Shown in pieces: positions 48,690-59,434 of a stretch of 64,000 nt of DNA. The number at the start of each line of letters is the position of its first letter. The stretch's first letter is position 1. The DNA is taken from the NCBI GenBank assembly GCA_930367205.1, contig OV884011.1, forward strand, positions 90,505,474 through 90,569,473, in the 5' to 3' direction. The stretch comes from Acanthosoma haemorrhoidale. Taxonomy: Eukaryota > Arthropoda > Insecta > Hemiptera > Acanthosomatidae. Position numbers and translations under genes: made by a program. Below the pieces are notes generated by a model. It saw only the letters and a program-made list of their open reading frames with translations, was not told where the DNA came from and made no database searches.

Positions 48690-49213
48690 GGTTGTTTGCG
48701 CACGGCACTATGGCATACCCCTTTTTGTAAAATGAAGGCTTCCCACATGCACGAAAAGTTCGAGGTCCCCACCATCACCGAAGCCATCAAAAGAAGACAC
48801 ATCAAGTTCTTCGACTCGATAAAACATAGTTTAAACCCTCTATTCCGAGACCTGACACCCCCACCACTACCGGCACGATGGCAACTCACATGATCGAGTA
48901 AAGCAGACCAAATGGTGGACATCACGGCGCTTGGCCCACCAACAACAAGCCTCTAAAGAGCACCCAACACTGCTATCCGACTAAATAAGACTGCACTACA
49001 TGCCTGGAGGGACTCCAGGCCCTGCCAGCAGTGGACTCTCACCACTGTACCGCAACAATCAACCTCTACCGAGGCTTCCCACACTCCTGAATTATCTCAC
49101 ACCACCTTCAAGCAGGTACTCCTGGTACAAGGATCCGCTCAACCCAAATCTTCCTTTATTTTTCCCTCATCCTTAATCTTCTAATTAGAGAGCTTAGGAA
49201 AAAAAAAAAAAAA
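48690..49213 (+). mobile_element. LINE 3' end with poly(A), copy 2
   Basis: The frame from about 48696 reads ALWHTPFCKMK, MHEKFEVPTITEAI, HIKFFDSIKHSL, PLFRDLTPPPLPARWQLT then TGA. Copy 4 (61921-62340) has an Arg codon at that TGA and reads on to MVDITALGPPTTSF-stop, so the TGA is probably a mutation. The 3' UTR of about 250 bp holds a perfect stem GCCTGGAG/CTCCAGGC (49002-49020) and CAGTGG/CCACTG close by, and ends in a 15-base poly(A) at 49199-49213. The fragment is 5' truncated. Confidence 0.85.
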
Positions 49214-49730
49214 TGATGTGATTTCCATTGACATGACCTATTATTTCAGCCCGTAATGAGAGTTCTTACGTATACGATCATTACTAATTAATAAAAATAC
49301 TGTTGTTTCGCACTTATTATTTTTAGAGGATATTATAAAATCCAAAAAAATATAAAACTAACTCCCTATTTCTAATTCTGCTTGTAATCCCTAATCATAA
49401 TACTTTCGTAACAATATTATTCAGATAATTAATGTGCATGTTCATAAAAATGTTGACTCACTATTTTATGTGAAATGGAGTAAAAATGGTCTAATCTTAG
49501 TCAAGGTAAAATGTTAGTAGCTCGTTTGATTGATTGAAAAAACTACCCAAATTTGTATTTAAACATTATCTGAAAATTATCTATTACACGTTCTGCCCAA
49601 ATTAATAGAAATTAAGCAAAGGATAAAAGGCAACAATACATTCTTCACTAATACTTCTTTTCTAAACCCGTGCAATGTTTCCAAATTGCAATTCTATAAA
49701 TTTTGGATGACACTTCTATATTAAAAATTA
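49214..49730. other. AT-rich spacer
   Basis: Nothing recognised between two LINE 3' ends. Confidence 0.4.
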
Positions 49731-49918
49731 GCCACCAGTGAACTCACACCACTGTACCGTAACAATCAACCTCCACCGAGAATTCCCACACTCCTTACTG
49801 CTCTCACACCACCTTCAAGCAGGTCCTCCTAGTACAAGGATCCGATCACCCTAAATATTTTATATTTATCCCTCACCTGAAAATTCTAACTAGAGAGCTT
49901 AGGGAAAAAAAAAAAAAA
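49731..49918 (+). mobile_element. LINE 3' end with poly(A), copy 3 (5'-truncated)
   Basis: Starts GCCACCAGTGAACTC within the 3' UTR and runs to ACTAGAGAGCTTAGGG and a 14-base poly(A) at 49905-49918. It is very similar to the end of copy 4. An (TA)n tract follows directly (49919-49932). Confidence 0.85.
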
Positions 49919-49932
49919 TATATATATATATA
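49919..49932. repeat. (TA)n tract after LINE poly(A)
   Basis: Seven TA units directly after the tail, probably grown from the A/T junction or from the insertion site. Confidence 0.85.
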
Positions 49933-49934
49933 TT

Positions 49935-50389
49935 AATAATCAAGCAACCATGGCTACCAACATCACATCACATTATTTACGTATGTAAATTAAATTCACT
50001 GAAATTGAGTTTTAATAACTTGTTTATCTCTTAAATTTTTTAAACTCTTACCTATTGACAGGAATACATAAATAGCTTAGCTACTCACATACATTTATAA
50101 AACTAAATAAATTCACCATGCCTGAAGGGATTCAGAAAAGAGCCCTTACTTCTTTAATGAAATGCTGTCAATCGAAATTAACCCTGCTGTGGCATACTCT
50201 GATTGAATATACCCAAGAACCAATAGTCACATTTTGCTTAGAATTTTAATAAATAATTGGCATTATATCTAACTGGCAAAAGCCCACGTTTCTTGCACAT
50301 TATATAAATATTTGCTGTATATTTTGTAAATTTTAATATGCGGTAAATACTACTAATGGATGTTATTACACGAATTCTTGAATTTAGTA
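49935..50389. other. AT-rich spacer
   Basis: Nothing recognised. Confidence 0.4.
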
Positions 50390-50440
50390 CAAATATTCCT
50401 CCCAGCCGAGTCACTGGTTACAAGCCAGTGGAGGCTGACC
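50390..50440 (-). repeat. Interspersed repeat R, short minus-strand piece
   Basis: The reverse complement reads TCAGCCTCCACTGGCTTGTA then ACCAGTGACTCGGCTG, matching the 5' part of repeat R at 27642 and 52026. The CACTGG/CCAGTG inverted pair is kept although the loop differs. Confidence 0.55.
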
Positions 50441-52025
50441 AAGAACGCGAGAGCCTCATACACTCAGGACATGATTGGAGAAAATGGCCATTGCCAGGAC
50501 TCCCACTGTCACGCATTCAGTCTCCGAGGAGGCTATAGGGACAAGTGGTGCAGTACAATGACTGTGCTACGGGATTAGGGTGGTTAGATAGGTTACTATG
50601 GAATTTTATGAACTTCGAAGGGATGAGTTCAAGAATGTAGGGTATATATATAGCAGGTCACTAGGCCGATTAGCACAAATAATTCGTTGTTTCTTCAAAT
50701 GATAAACTCATTTTGTTGTGCCTCTTCCCTTTAATTTTCAGAAGTTTAAGGTATCTCCCACAGATATAAATCCTTTTGATTCTACTAATGAAATTCCGGC
50801 GTGGGCAGTTTAAAACCAAAGCGAATCCCATTAGGCTATGTGACGGAGTTGACAAATGTTGGGCTTGCCGAAAATGGTCCGTTGGGAAAGCTCTCCCTCC
50901 CACAACATCATCCTTGGCCCCTTACGTAACGCTTTATCATGACTATCTTATTTTGCCTTCTTCCTACTCACCCGAGGAAAAACTGTGCTTTGAGATGAGT
51001 CGATGGGAGATTAATTTTTATTTTTACAATATCTTTTTTTCTTCAATATTGTTGCTGGTTTCATCCGCCTTTGTTCAGAAGGGAGACATTGTTTTAGATC
51101 GTTGGCCTCTTTCTCCCACTGAGACAGCTTGACACCGATGGTTGGGCAATGAAGCACGCTTTAAGCTAGAACGGGTTGTTGAAATCACTTTAACGTCAGT
51201 TCTGAGCAAACATCCGCAATTAATGCCGAAGAATCTCCTATTATTGTTTAAAATTTTATATTCCGAAGTTTGCAAAAGGTCTAGTACATTTCATACCTGG
51301 ATATGCTTTCTCCAATAATTTCGTGAAGGACGTACTATATTTATAAACTATCTATTCAGGTTTAGACCATTTATAAAAAAAATCTGTATCGCCATGTAAT
51401 GAATTTTAACAGTAAAATTTTATAAAAGATTGAATAGTCATCCGATACAAAATAGACGTAGAAGTAATCACCACCAATGGAATTTGGAATGGTTTTGAAA
51501 TAGTATTACTAATGATAACAAGGTTCAATATTAGTGATTAGATCACCTTCTGAGAACTACAGTGACTAATCTCCTAAAACTAAAAAATGAATTAACCTTA
51601 ACCAAATGATTTTATCGCATAACAGTGGCAAAACTAAAATTCAATTTGGCCCCGTTGGAGTGCTTCTATTGGGTGGTGATGGAAATGGATGTACCAATGA
51701 GAATGACCTACGTCAGCATGTGGTTATTAATAAAGAACGTATATAAGTTAAAAGAAGAGTTCGTAGGGAAGAAAAACTGCCGAAAACGATCAATTTATAA
51801 TTGATAATTTTACAAATTAATCAATCGCTATTATCTCAAAACTACTTTCAGTTTGCTTAGTTATTTTCATATGATTTTATCTAATCTAAAAAATTAAAAT
51901 AAAGGCCATTTTTAAATCGAAATTGGTTTGATTTAATTCATTTGACATTACAGCCGTTCGGTCAAAGGTATTTGATCACTGGCTAACTCTGTGGAAACAT
52001 TTGTATTCTTTAAAAATTAAAATTC
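50441..52025. other. No supported gene
   Basis: A 118-codon plus-strand frame at 50776-51132 (cysteine and tryptophan in WACRKWSVGKA) is within chance length and unassigned. Confidence 0.35.
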
Positions 52026-52232
52026 TCCATTGGCTCGTATCCAATGACGTGGCTGATGGAGGAGCATTGGGGGAATTCCCGAGACTCCGCTTCCTCTTTC
52101 GCATGCGAGGGAGTGGACAACCATATGGATTTAGGAGGTCTCTGTGCTGTTTGTAAATACTGTATGAATGAGCGAGTGAATTTTAATTGTAAATATGGTA
52201 TGAATGAAGACATTTATCACAATAATAACGTA
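52026..52232 (+). repeat. Interspersed repeat R, plus-strand copy
   Basis: Contains GGCTCGTATCCAATGACG, GACTCCGCTTCC, TTTCGCATGCGAGGGAGTGG, GGTCTCTGTGCTGTTTGTAA, ATACTGTATGAATGAGCGAG and TATGAATGAAGACATTTATC. It pairs with 27445-27642 (reverse) at roughly 75-80% identity, and its last block recurs in element B. Confidence 0.7.
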
Positions 52233-53454
52233 GATTATAATAGTATCACAGTAAAGAAGTTTCAATATCAAAAAATTACTGTCCGCCGCATTTTTGCTTT
52301 TCACTCGCATCTAAATATTTTACTATGAATTTTTGTTTAGTCGTGTAGTTTTGGACACTTTTCTACTAACTGTTGTCAACTGCTCCACAAAGCACACAAG
52401 TTGGTGGATGGTGTCGCAATTCGTAATCTTAGATACTAATTGCATATTGTGTATGTTTGAATATAACTATTCATAAATAGATGGTGTTAGAGAAAGTGCT
52501 ACCAACCATTTTTTGAATTACTTTAACTACTTTAAACCGATTCAAGCCAATCACATGGTATGAAACCTCCGAAGATAATTATTCCTTACCGGATTTTTAT
52601 TATTTTCTAATATATTCGATAGTTCCAATAGCTAAGATTGCTACAATAGCATAATTTTCAGCTGATCGCAAACGACAATGACTCAAGAAAAAAAAATCAG
52701 CTTGGAAGCGATAACAATATTCTACCCCATGATTATCTGGTGTGTTTTAAGTTATGGGCAATATTTTGGAACGGGCAGGTAGTTTATGAGGTGACTGAAA
52801 ACCAGTTATAACGTTACGGCAGCGCCTTGCTACACATTTTAAAAATATTTATGTTTTATCTCGAAAACCAATTTGAGAAAAAAATAAGGATATTTTTTGC
52901 AATTTCATTGCATGCATTTATGTACAATAATAAGAAAAGAATGAATACACCATTAACTGCATTCTTATTAGCTTTTACTAATAAATAATTCAATATTTTG
53001 AATTTAGATGAAAAAAAAACATATATAACCTCTATCAGAGTAAAAGACTATTTTCATGGGGTTTGACTTATCTAGTAGCACAATCTGTATGTGGCGTTAT
53101 TAAGTATTTTACTACACTTAAGGCAAGATGTACTTACAAGAATTTATCCTTGACCATTTTATGAACATATTATGAAAGATGATGTTTTGTCTTTTTTAAA
53201 GTCTCCTATTTTTTTATTATAGAGGATATCGAGGGGCAAATGTTGGAAAAAATAAAAATGATAACATTTTAATATTCATTATTAGTTTTTGTTTATATGT
53301 AGATGTAATTTTAGTGGTCATATATGATGGTTTCCTGCTACTCTTAAACAAAGGTTTTAGACAACTTGAATAGCGTGGTTCTTTAAAATGCACAAATATT
53401 TTTCATCGTTTAGAATAACGATTTTAATAATAAAATTGATTTAGACGATTTATC
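52233..53454. other. AT-rich stretch with no supported gene
   Basis: Nothing recognised. Confidence 0.4.
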
Positions 53455-53815
53455 CTTGTCCGGTGGAAAACAGCCCCGGACGGGGACAATACCTGCCCAT
53501 TCAGAACAGACAGATGGCATTCTGAAGGCGAGTGACGAACTATTCTATCTGCGATTTGAACCAAGTACTTGAATTCTGGATTCGTCTTTCCAGAAAACCT
53601 TAGCCCAATATTTTACCCATCCGAGCAAGGTCCCTCTGGATTTTCTTCTTGTTAGAAAGTCTAAAATCTGGTTTCAAGGTAGCAATACAACCGACAAGTT
53701 TGCTTCTCTAAGTTGTCTTGCAACACTTGAAACTAAAACCGCATTTCTGAATGTCTCATTGACATCCGCTTGAATTTTAGGGGCCATGACTCCGTCTATT
53801 TCTGTTACTTTTTAA
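53455..53815 (-). pseudogene. Tc1-like transposase relic (middle part)
   Basis: On the minus strand, frames read ARQLREANLS, GCIATLKPDFRLSNKKKIQR, and one frame over KYWAKVFWKDESRIQVLGSN. The last is the W-x-K-V-x-W-x-D-E-S-x-F-x-x-F-G-S block of Tc1 transposases with the first catalytic Asp at 53586-53584. The L-R-x-A-x-L-x-G...A-x-x-K-P block lies at the usual distance before it. A following VRHSPSE may correspond to V-R-R-x-P-G-E. Stops and frameshifts are present; the rest of the catalytic domain and the inverted repeats are not found. Confidence 0.65.
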
Positions 53816-54779
53816 AATAATGGATTTATCTTTAACCTTACTCATTTTTCTGGTATATTGAACGTTATTAAAATTATTAAGTACTAACTGAATTAATTCA
53901 ATTTTCAAAGGACTGAATAAGAGTAAAGTAAAGAATTTGAAACTTAATGAGTGTATATATTAGTCAAAGTGAATCCAACTGAATAAACAATAAGAATTTG
54001 TTTGAACTATGTTGCAACGAATTTTTATTCTTTCTTATTTATTTTTATTTTAATTAAACAAAATATTTTTTATTAAGTTGTTCCATTATTCGTGAAGACA
54101 TTCTTTACATGAATTGATAATCGTTTTCCCCATTATTTTGTTTTGTAATGATAAATACCAAATCGTAAGAATCACCTCATTAATATGACTTTGTTGGAAA
54201 ACAACAGAACAAAAGGATGTTCCCTTATTTCACCTCTATACTGCATCCCCCAAATTTTTCTTTGGCAGATCTTTTATAACTTGTAGGTCATGCTCCTTGG
54301 AACACTACCCCTCCAACCTTTTGCACAACCATGCTTCTTATCATTTGAACTCAGTCGGTTTTTAAGCTCCATTGACAGCTGATGGAGATAGCAAACAGTT
54401 AGTGAAGAAACTAATTCCTAATATGTAATAAGAATAACTAAGATTGTATAAAATATTATAAGACGCGTCACGCTAACCTAGATTATCAGCGTGTTGATTT
54501 GCCTCAATAATATTATTCAAATATTGTTATAATTGCAATTTAATCAGCTAACAGATCAGATCTTTTGTTTATTTGACCATGTATTCTGTTCATTGTTATT
54601 TCTTTGGCTGATCGTCATTTTTTTTAATTGGCCCAATTTAATATGGTTAGGATTATTTTCTATCCTTCTGTAGCTGTACGTGGAATCTTTCAAATGATAA
54701 AATATTCGTATGAATCGTTACATGAGAGAATGGGTTTTGAAGCCCATTGTGAGAAGCACGTAACTAATCAGTGTTCCAG
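53816..54779. other. AT-rich stretch with no supported gene
   Basis: Nothing recognised. Confidence 0.4.
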
Positions 54780-55325
54780 AAAGTAGGGCTTACTTCCTTG
54801 ATGGTGTTGGGAAGGCGATCAGTGAAACTTCGCAGGGCCATTTCGGGGAAGAGATAAAAATAGTGCCGTAGGGGAGCCCTTTCACACTCCTTTGTAGCCT
54901 TTGTCGCTGGCTCAAAGAAATAGTTACAGACAATGGCAACACATTAAGCCAGTGCCCTCCCCGTCCTCTGTCTATAGCCCCAGAGCATTTTAATGAACTA
55001 AACAATACAAAATGGCTGTAAATAGCTCGATTGTTTGATTGACAAACAATGGGAAGCTGTTTGATGGCAAATTATGACCACAATAAAGGGCGTCATCAAA
55101 AGATACGCTTTTAACGAACGGGCTCTGGAGGGCCTTATTTGACGATGGTATAGAAGAACAACCATATCGGTCTATTGGCTGTAAACAATGATTCTAGTCA
55201 TTTATAGATTGTTTCCGAGTCCGAAGAGGGACTTTATTTTCAAACAGATACCGGGCAATGACCTTTAGCTTTGCATTCGCGTTACTGTACTGTACTATCC
55301 GTCCCCCTAATTCCAGACTCCCTGC
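54780..55325. promoter_or_regulatory. Candidate developmental enhancer / conserved noncoding element
   Basis: About 550 bp of balanced base composition stands between AT-rich flanks. A perfect palindrome ATTGTTTG-ATTGA-CAAACAAT lies at 55030-55050. It overlaps a PBC/Hox-type TGATTGAC (55036-55043) and a Sox-type ACAATGG (55046-55052). A forkhead-type TGTAAACA (55190-55197) overlaps another Sox-like AACAATG. The A/T content is not decayed into runs as elsewhere, which suggests constraint. No ORF, repeat match or transposon motif explains it. Function is inference from motif density. Confidence 0.35.
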
Positions 55326-55334
55326 AGAAATCAA

Positions 55335-55470
55335 TTTTTTTTACTTAAAATACTTTAATAGAGAAGATATATAACAAACATGAATAGTATAAAAAGGTTT
55401 GTACCCTACCTGTTTCTGATATTAATTGTTTGTTATATCTATTCTATTAAAGTATTTTAAGAAAAAAGAA
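55335..55470. repeat. Foldback: 44-bp near-perfect inverted arms with 46-bp loop
   Basis: The left arm (55335-55380) contains ACTTAAAATACTTTAATAGA and ends TATAACAAACA. The right arm (55427-55470) starts TGTTTGTTATAT and contains TCTATTAAAGTATTTTAAGA. Only three or four mismatches or bulges separate the arms. It is either a small MITE or a miRNA-like hairpin. Confidence 0.85.
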
Positions 55471-57288
55471 CAGATTTTCGGGTGAAATTAGATTTTGTTG
55501 TTAAATGTTTTAAGACTAAGATTCATAAGGTGAGCCTCATCACTTTCAAACATGTTTAAACAATGAATGTATAATGTGCATTATACTTTTGTAACAATCG
55601 CAATGTAAAATTATTAAAAATTGTATTAAATGTAGCTAGGCTACAGGACCTACATTAAAGACCTAATGTAAATAGATTTATTTATGTAGAATCTATATTG
55701 ATTTCCATAATTTGTAATAACAAGGGGATATGAAGTAAAATAAAAAGGTTTTGTTTATACCATATACAATGAATCTGAAGATACACGTGAATTCAAAATT
55801 GCATAATGTTGAAAACATTTCCAGGTACTTTACAACACCGCTCAACTTTCTATTGAACATTTCATATAAGTCAAGCTCAATGAATCCGATTCCTTCAAGA
55901 ATTTATAAGTGGCAAAATGTAATAAATTTGTTTGTTTATTATCTTCTGATAATGTACAATTTAATAAATTTCCTATTTTACTAGTAGAATTGAAACTCAT
56001 TTTTACTATTTAACTAGAACAGTGCCACATCTTATATAACAGGACTTTGTTCTTCCTGGTGGCCAAACGGCCTCCTATGTTTCCCTTTAAAATGATATAT
56101 AGCAAAAATTTTTAAAAACGCTTTTGGCCGGTGCTATTAATCATCAAAACTTAATTTTATTTACATTAAACATGACCGGACCCGCATTTGCTATAACTCA
56201 TTATTTCTAACAAAATTTTTGACTAGCGGTATCCATTCGTCTTGTAGGAGGAAATGTATCGTATATCTTATATTTGTATTTTGTAGTTGTGAAGCCGGTG
56301 CAGAGGGAAACTTATATCGTTTCTCGGAACATATTACAGTTTGGGATCGGAATTTGCCATGAAGTATCTGGTTAGTATGTTAATGTTGGAGTGAATCCCT
56401 TGTCTTCACACTAACGAGTCTGATGCTTCATGCAGTTATATCAGCTGGCCAGGTTCACTTCGTTGTGCTTAATCACGAATAGGTTTTCACGCAAGGAGCT
56501 AAACAAATTAAAGTTAATTTCTATGTAATATTTACTAAATAAAACTTGATATATATGTGATAAAACTTGAGATGTAACATATATGATTCTTGATGAAATT
56601 ATAGAGTAATATGTACCAAGAAAGTTATTACAGATGGATGTCGTACGCATTGATCATTCTCAGAGGGTGAATGTATGGACAAAACTATTTCATTCAATAA
56701 ATGGAGGATTAACAGTTATCATCCCCATATCGACATATGCGATTCAGAAACTTTGAAATTGTACCCAACATAAGCATGAAGAAAATTAACCACTATCTTA
56801 GTGTATCGAAACTAAGATCACCCCATCAACTACCAATAATTTAGTAGTTTGTACACAAAGGCAGAGAACTTCTTTTTTTGACCTTCCTTACCAAATATCT
56901 CTTGTAAAACCCATATTAAGAAAATGATTTTAAATATATGTTGGCATCAATGACCCATAGACAGGACATGAAACTAACAAAAAACTTCCATAGCCCCGAA
57001 ATATATTATTAAGAGAAATATGCAATTGCAGTGAACAAACTATAAAAATCTACAAGTACAAACGCAAAATAAAAACATATTGTGTGATAAAATAAAATTT
57101 AATATTTAGTCAATTGTTCTCTTTTTAAATCCATGTTTATTATCTAGGTTTTTGTTAGGTTTTTTTTTCTGCTTTTAACACCATCATTTTTGAATTACAT
57201 TACCAGTATAAGAAATATGAAGTGTAAACTTGTGGACGGTACGAAACAAGGAGTCAAGGAAAATAAGTAAATACCGTTTAAAACAATA
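55471..57288. other. AT-rich stretch with no supported gene
   Basis: Nothing recognised. Confidence 0.4.
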
Positions 57289-57456
57289 TGTCGGGTCGTC
57301 ACGAGGGGGTGCCTAGTTACCCTAGCCCTAGCCCTAGTGATGAAGTGAGGGTTGATTAGGCTATGACCTGGACAATTGCTTCATGACGGGTGTAACTACT
57401 GTACTATCTGACTCCATATATGATAGGCATGTGCCCCGAAAATGTTCAGGAGAAGA
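57289..57456 (-). mobile_element. Solo-LTR family, minus-strand copy, 3'-end fragment
   Basis: Starts TGTCGGGTCGTCACGAGG, the family's reversed 3' end, and continues through CTAGTTACCCTAGCCCTA and CTGACTCCATA to GAGAAGAGG, where similarity stops. A CTAGCC motif is locally repeated (TAGCCCTAGCCCTAG). Confidence 0.75.
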
Positions 57457-57562
57457 GGTCATATTTGTCCGTAATATAAGCAACTTTAAATTACTATGCT
57501 TACAAATGAGTAAAATAGAAACTAATGCCGACTTCCATACTTATCATCTAAAATAAGAACGA

Positions 57563-57741
57563 TCGGTCCGAGTAGTGATCAGAAGTTTGCACCCAACCAC
57601 AACAGCTGACGAAATAGAAGACGAACTCTCAGCTCTCGGATTCAAAGTTTGCCACACAACGAACGTGTTACGCGAGGATAGGCAACAAAATATCAATAAA
57701 AACGGCGTTACCATTGTTCTTTGTCAATCTCTTCCCTTTAT
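57563..57741 (+). pseudogene. LINE ORF1 (gag-like) PRE_C2HC-domain fragment
   Basis: The frame reads VRVVIRSLHPTTTADEIEDE then LSALGFKVCHTTNV, the R-V-V-I-R-G-L-x-x-x-T-x-x-x-E-I-x-x-E-L-x-x-x-G-F-x-V motif of the PRE_C2HC domain. After a frameshift near 57690 it reads KTALPLFFVNL, the domain's closing L-P-L-F-F-V-x-L. The domain precedes zinc knuckles in Jockey-type LINE ORF1 proteins, which bind their RNA. No zinc knuckle or ORF2 follows, so it is an orphan fragment, broken by the frameshift. Confidence 0.7.
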
Positions 57742-58413
57742 AAACTTGTTTATAAAAAAAAAATTTTAGTGTGTATATATATATCCGTAGATATGGCATA
57801 TGTCCAGTTCAAGATGTAACTAATCATAAACCACAGTATAATTAGGAGCATTATTGATTACAACTAAACAAGCAGACAAAATGGGACATGTAAAAAAGTA
57901 AATGAGCAGATCCTTATAAACTTTAATGATTATATTATTTTGTGGATGAAGGTGTTTTTATTTCGTTACATTTACGTGCAGTCACAACTGCTAAAAAGTT
58001 TCTGGTCTAATAATACTTACAAAACAAAAATGTTTCTCTTAAGTGGGCCTCGGATTGAATAGGAAGTGTGGACGAGAAGTTGGGCGTACGTGTTTGGCTA
58101 ACGAGCAGTGGTCAGGTGGGGCTGCAACCGTCCCAGGTTATGACGAGCATCAATAACTGGCCAGGCCTTGCTGGCATACCAGTCACCGTTCGGTCATAAT
58201 TATATACGAACGTTTCTGTCAAATGTTGAATGAAGGAGTGTGTCGGCCGGCAGGGAACATAACCCCGATTTTTTAGGCATCTTAGCAAAACGCGCTTGCT
58301 CCCACTACTTTTCCAATAGCTCACTGCTTTGAGAGCATGGGTCATCTGGGCAGAATTCTTATGTGGGATTAGGGGCACAATTATAAGTGTGTGGCTGTTG
58401 TCATCGTATATCA
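57742..58413. other. Spacer with GC-richer patch (about 58070-58370)
   Basis: A 109-codon minus-strand frame (58112-58441) crosses the patch. Length is near chance and no domain is recognised; it overlaps the start of the direct repeat at 58414. Confidence 0.3.
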
Positions 58414-58614
58414 GGTTAAGTTGCATTTTTAGAATGGGCATGGTTGGGATTGTACCTATTTACTAGTAAGTCCGTTCATCGTGCGTATTTAGAGATTTTT
58501 AGGAGGTTCATGTTTATTTTGTATTATTTCATCCCAACATACCCAATAGGTACTCAGCATCTCCAAGAGTTGGTTTAGTGATATGAACCCAGCTAATATA
58601 TTATAAAATATTGC
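58414..58614 (+). repeat. About 200-bp direct repeat, left copy
   Basis: Landmarks TTAAGTTGCATTTTTAGAAT, ATTGTACCTA, TTATTTCATCCCAACATACC and AAAATATTG recur in the same order at 59233-59434. Identity is about 75%, offset 819 bp. Confidence 0.75.
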
Positions 58615-59232
58615 GAAGCGGTTTCCCTGATCATTCTATGATAAAAAGATCCTGTTTCTTGTTTGTGTACTCCCATTTCCTTAAGAGTGCACAGCTGTAA
58701 TGTAAGGAGGGTTGGGGTATTACAACGTAATTTATTACAATCAAATCATACGGATTTACATCTAGTTTTGGCTACGACTCCCGCGTACTAAACATAATTG
58801 CTCATTAACTCCTTAAGTGCGCTCATTTCTCCGGAGGCATTTTACATAAAATTAACCAAAGTAAACAAGGCGAGCCTCTCAGATTAATACAGGTAGACCG
58901 AAGAAGGCGGTTAGAACAAATGTAGTACCAAACGAGCGGTGGATGTTGACTAATGTCCGGGGGGCTGCCCTACTGGAAAGGGCGCCCCGCCGTTATATTA
59001 ATAATCCAGCGTGGCCTCCAGCAATGCACTCAGATGCGCGAACTAAAGAGGCTACACTTATTAGGCGCCTTTTCGTGGCAACGGCATTCATTTTCGAACA
59101 CCTCCTGGTATTACCTTCCTCAGGCGTCTCCTTCAAATACCATTACTCCTCCCACCGGCTACATCTTCGTTTACTCCGGTTCTGCGCTACTTTGATCTAT
59201 CAAGTAATGAGCAGTTACTTTATTGCATGGGT
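58615..59232. other. Sequence between direct repeats
   Basis: Contains a GC-richer segment (about 58930-59200) in which two overlapping plus-strand frames of 80-98 codons are open. No domain is recognised, and real coding is not supported. Confidence 0.3.
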
Positions 59233-59434
59233 TGTTTAAGTTGAATTTTTAGCATGAGCATGGGCGCTATTGTACCTACTCGTTCGTAGGTACATTCCTC
59301 ATTCGTATGTTTTAAAGATTTTTTCGGAGGTTTGTAGGAGGTATTTGGTATTATTTTATCCCAACATACCCAAGATGTAATTAGGATCTCCAAGAATTCT
59401 CTGTTCTAGTGATACGAAACATAGAAAATATTGG
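59233..59434 (+). repeat. About 200-bp direct repeat, right copy
   Basis: Reads TTTAAGTTGAATTTTTAGCA, ATTGTACCTA, TTATTTTATCCCAACATACC and AAAATATTG, paired with 58414-58614. The pair could be terminal repeats of a small old element or an old duplication. Confidence 0.75.

Noticed and set aside
50776..51132. 118-codon open frame as a possible gene
   Set aside because: Chance length, no recognised domain, and no second copy or supporting signals.
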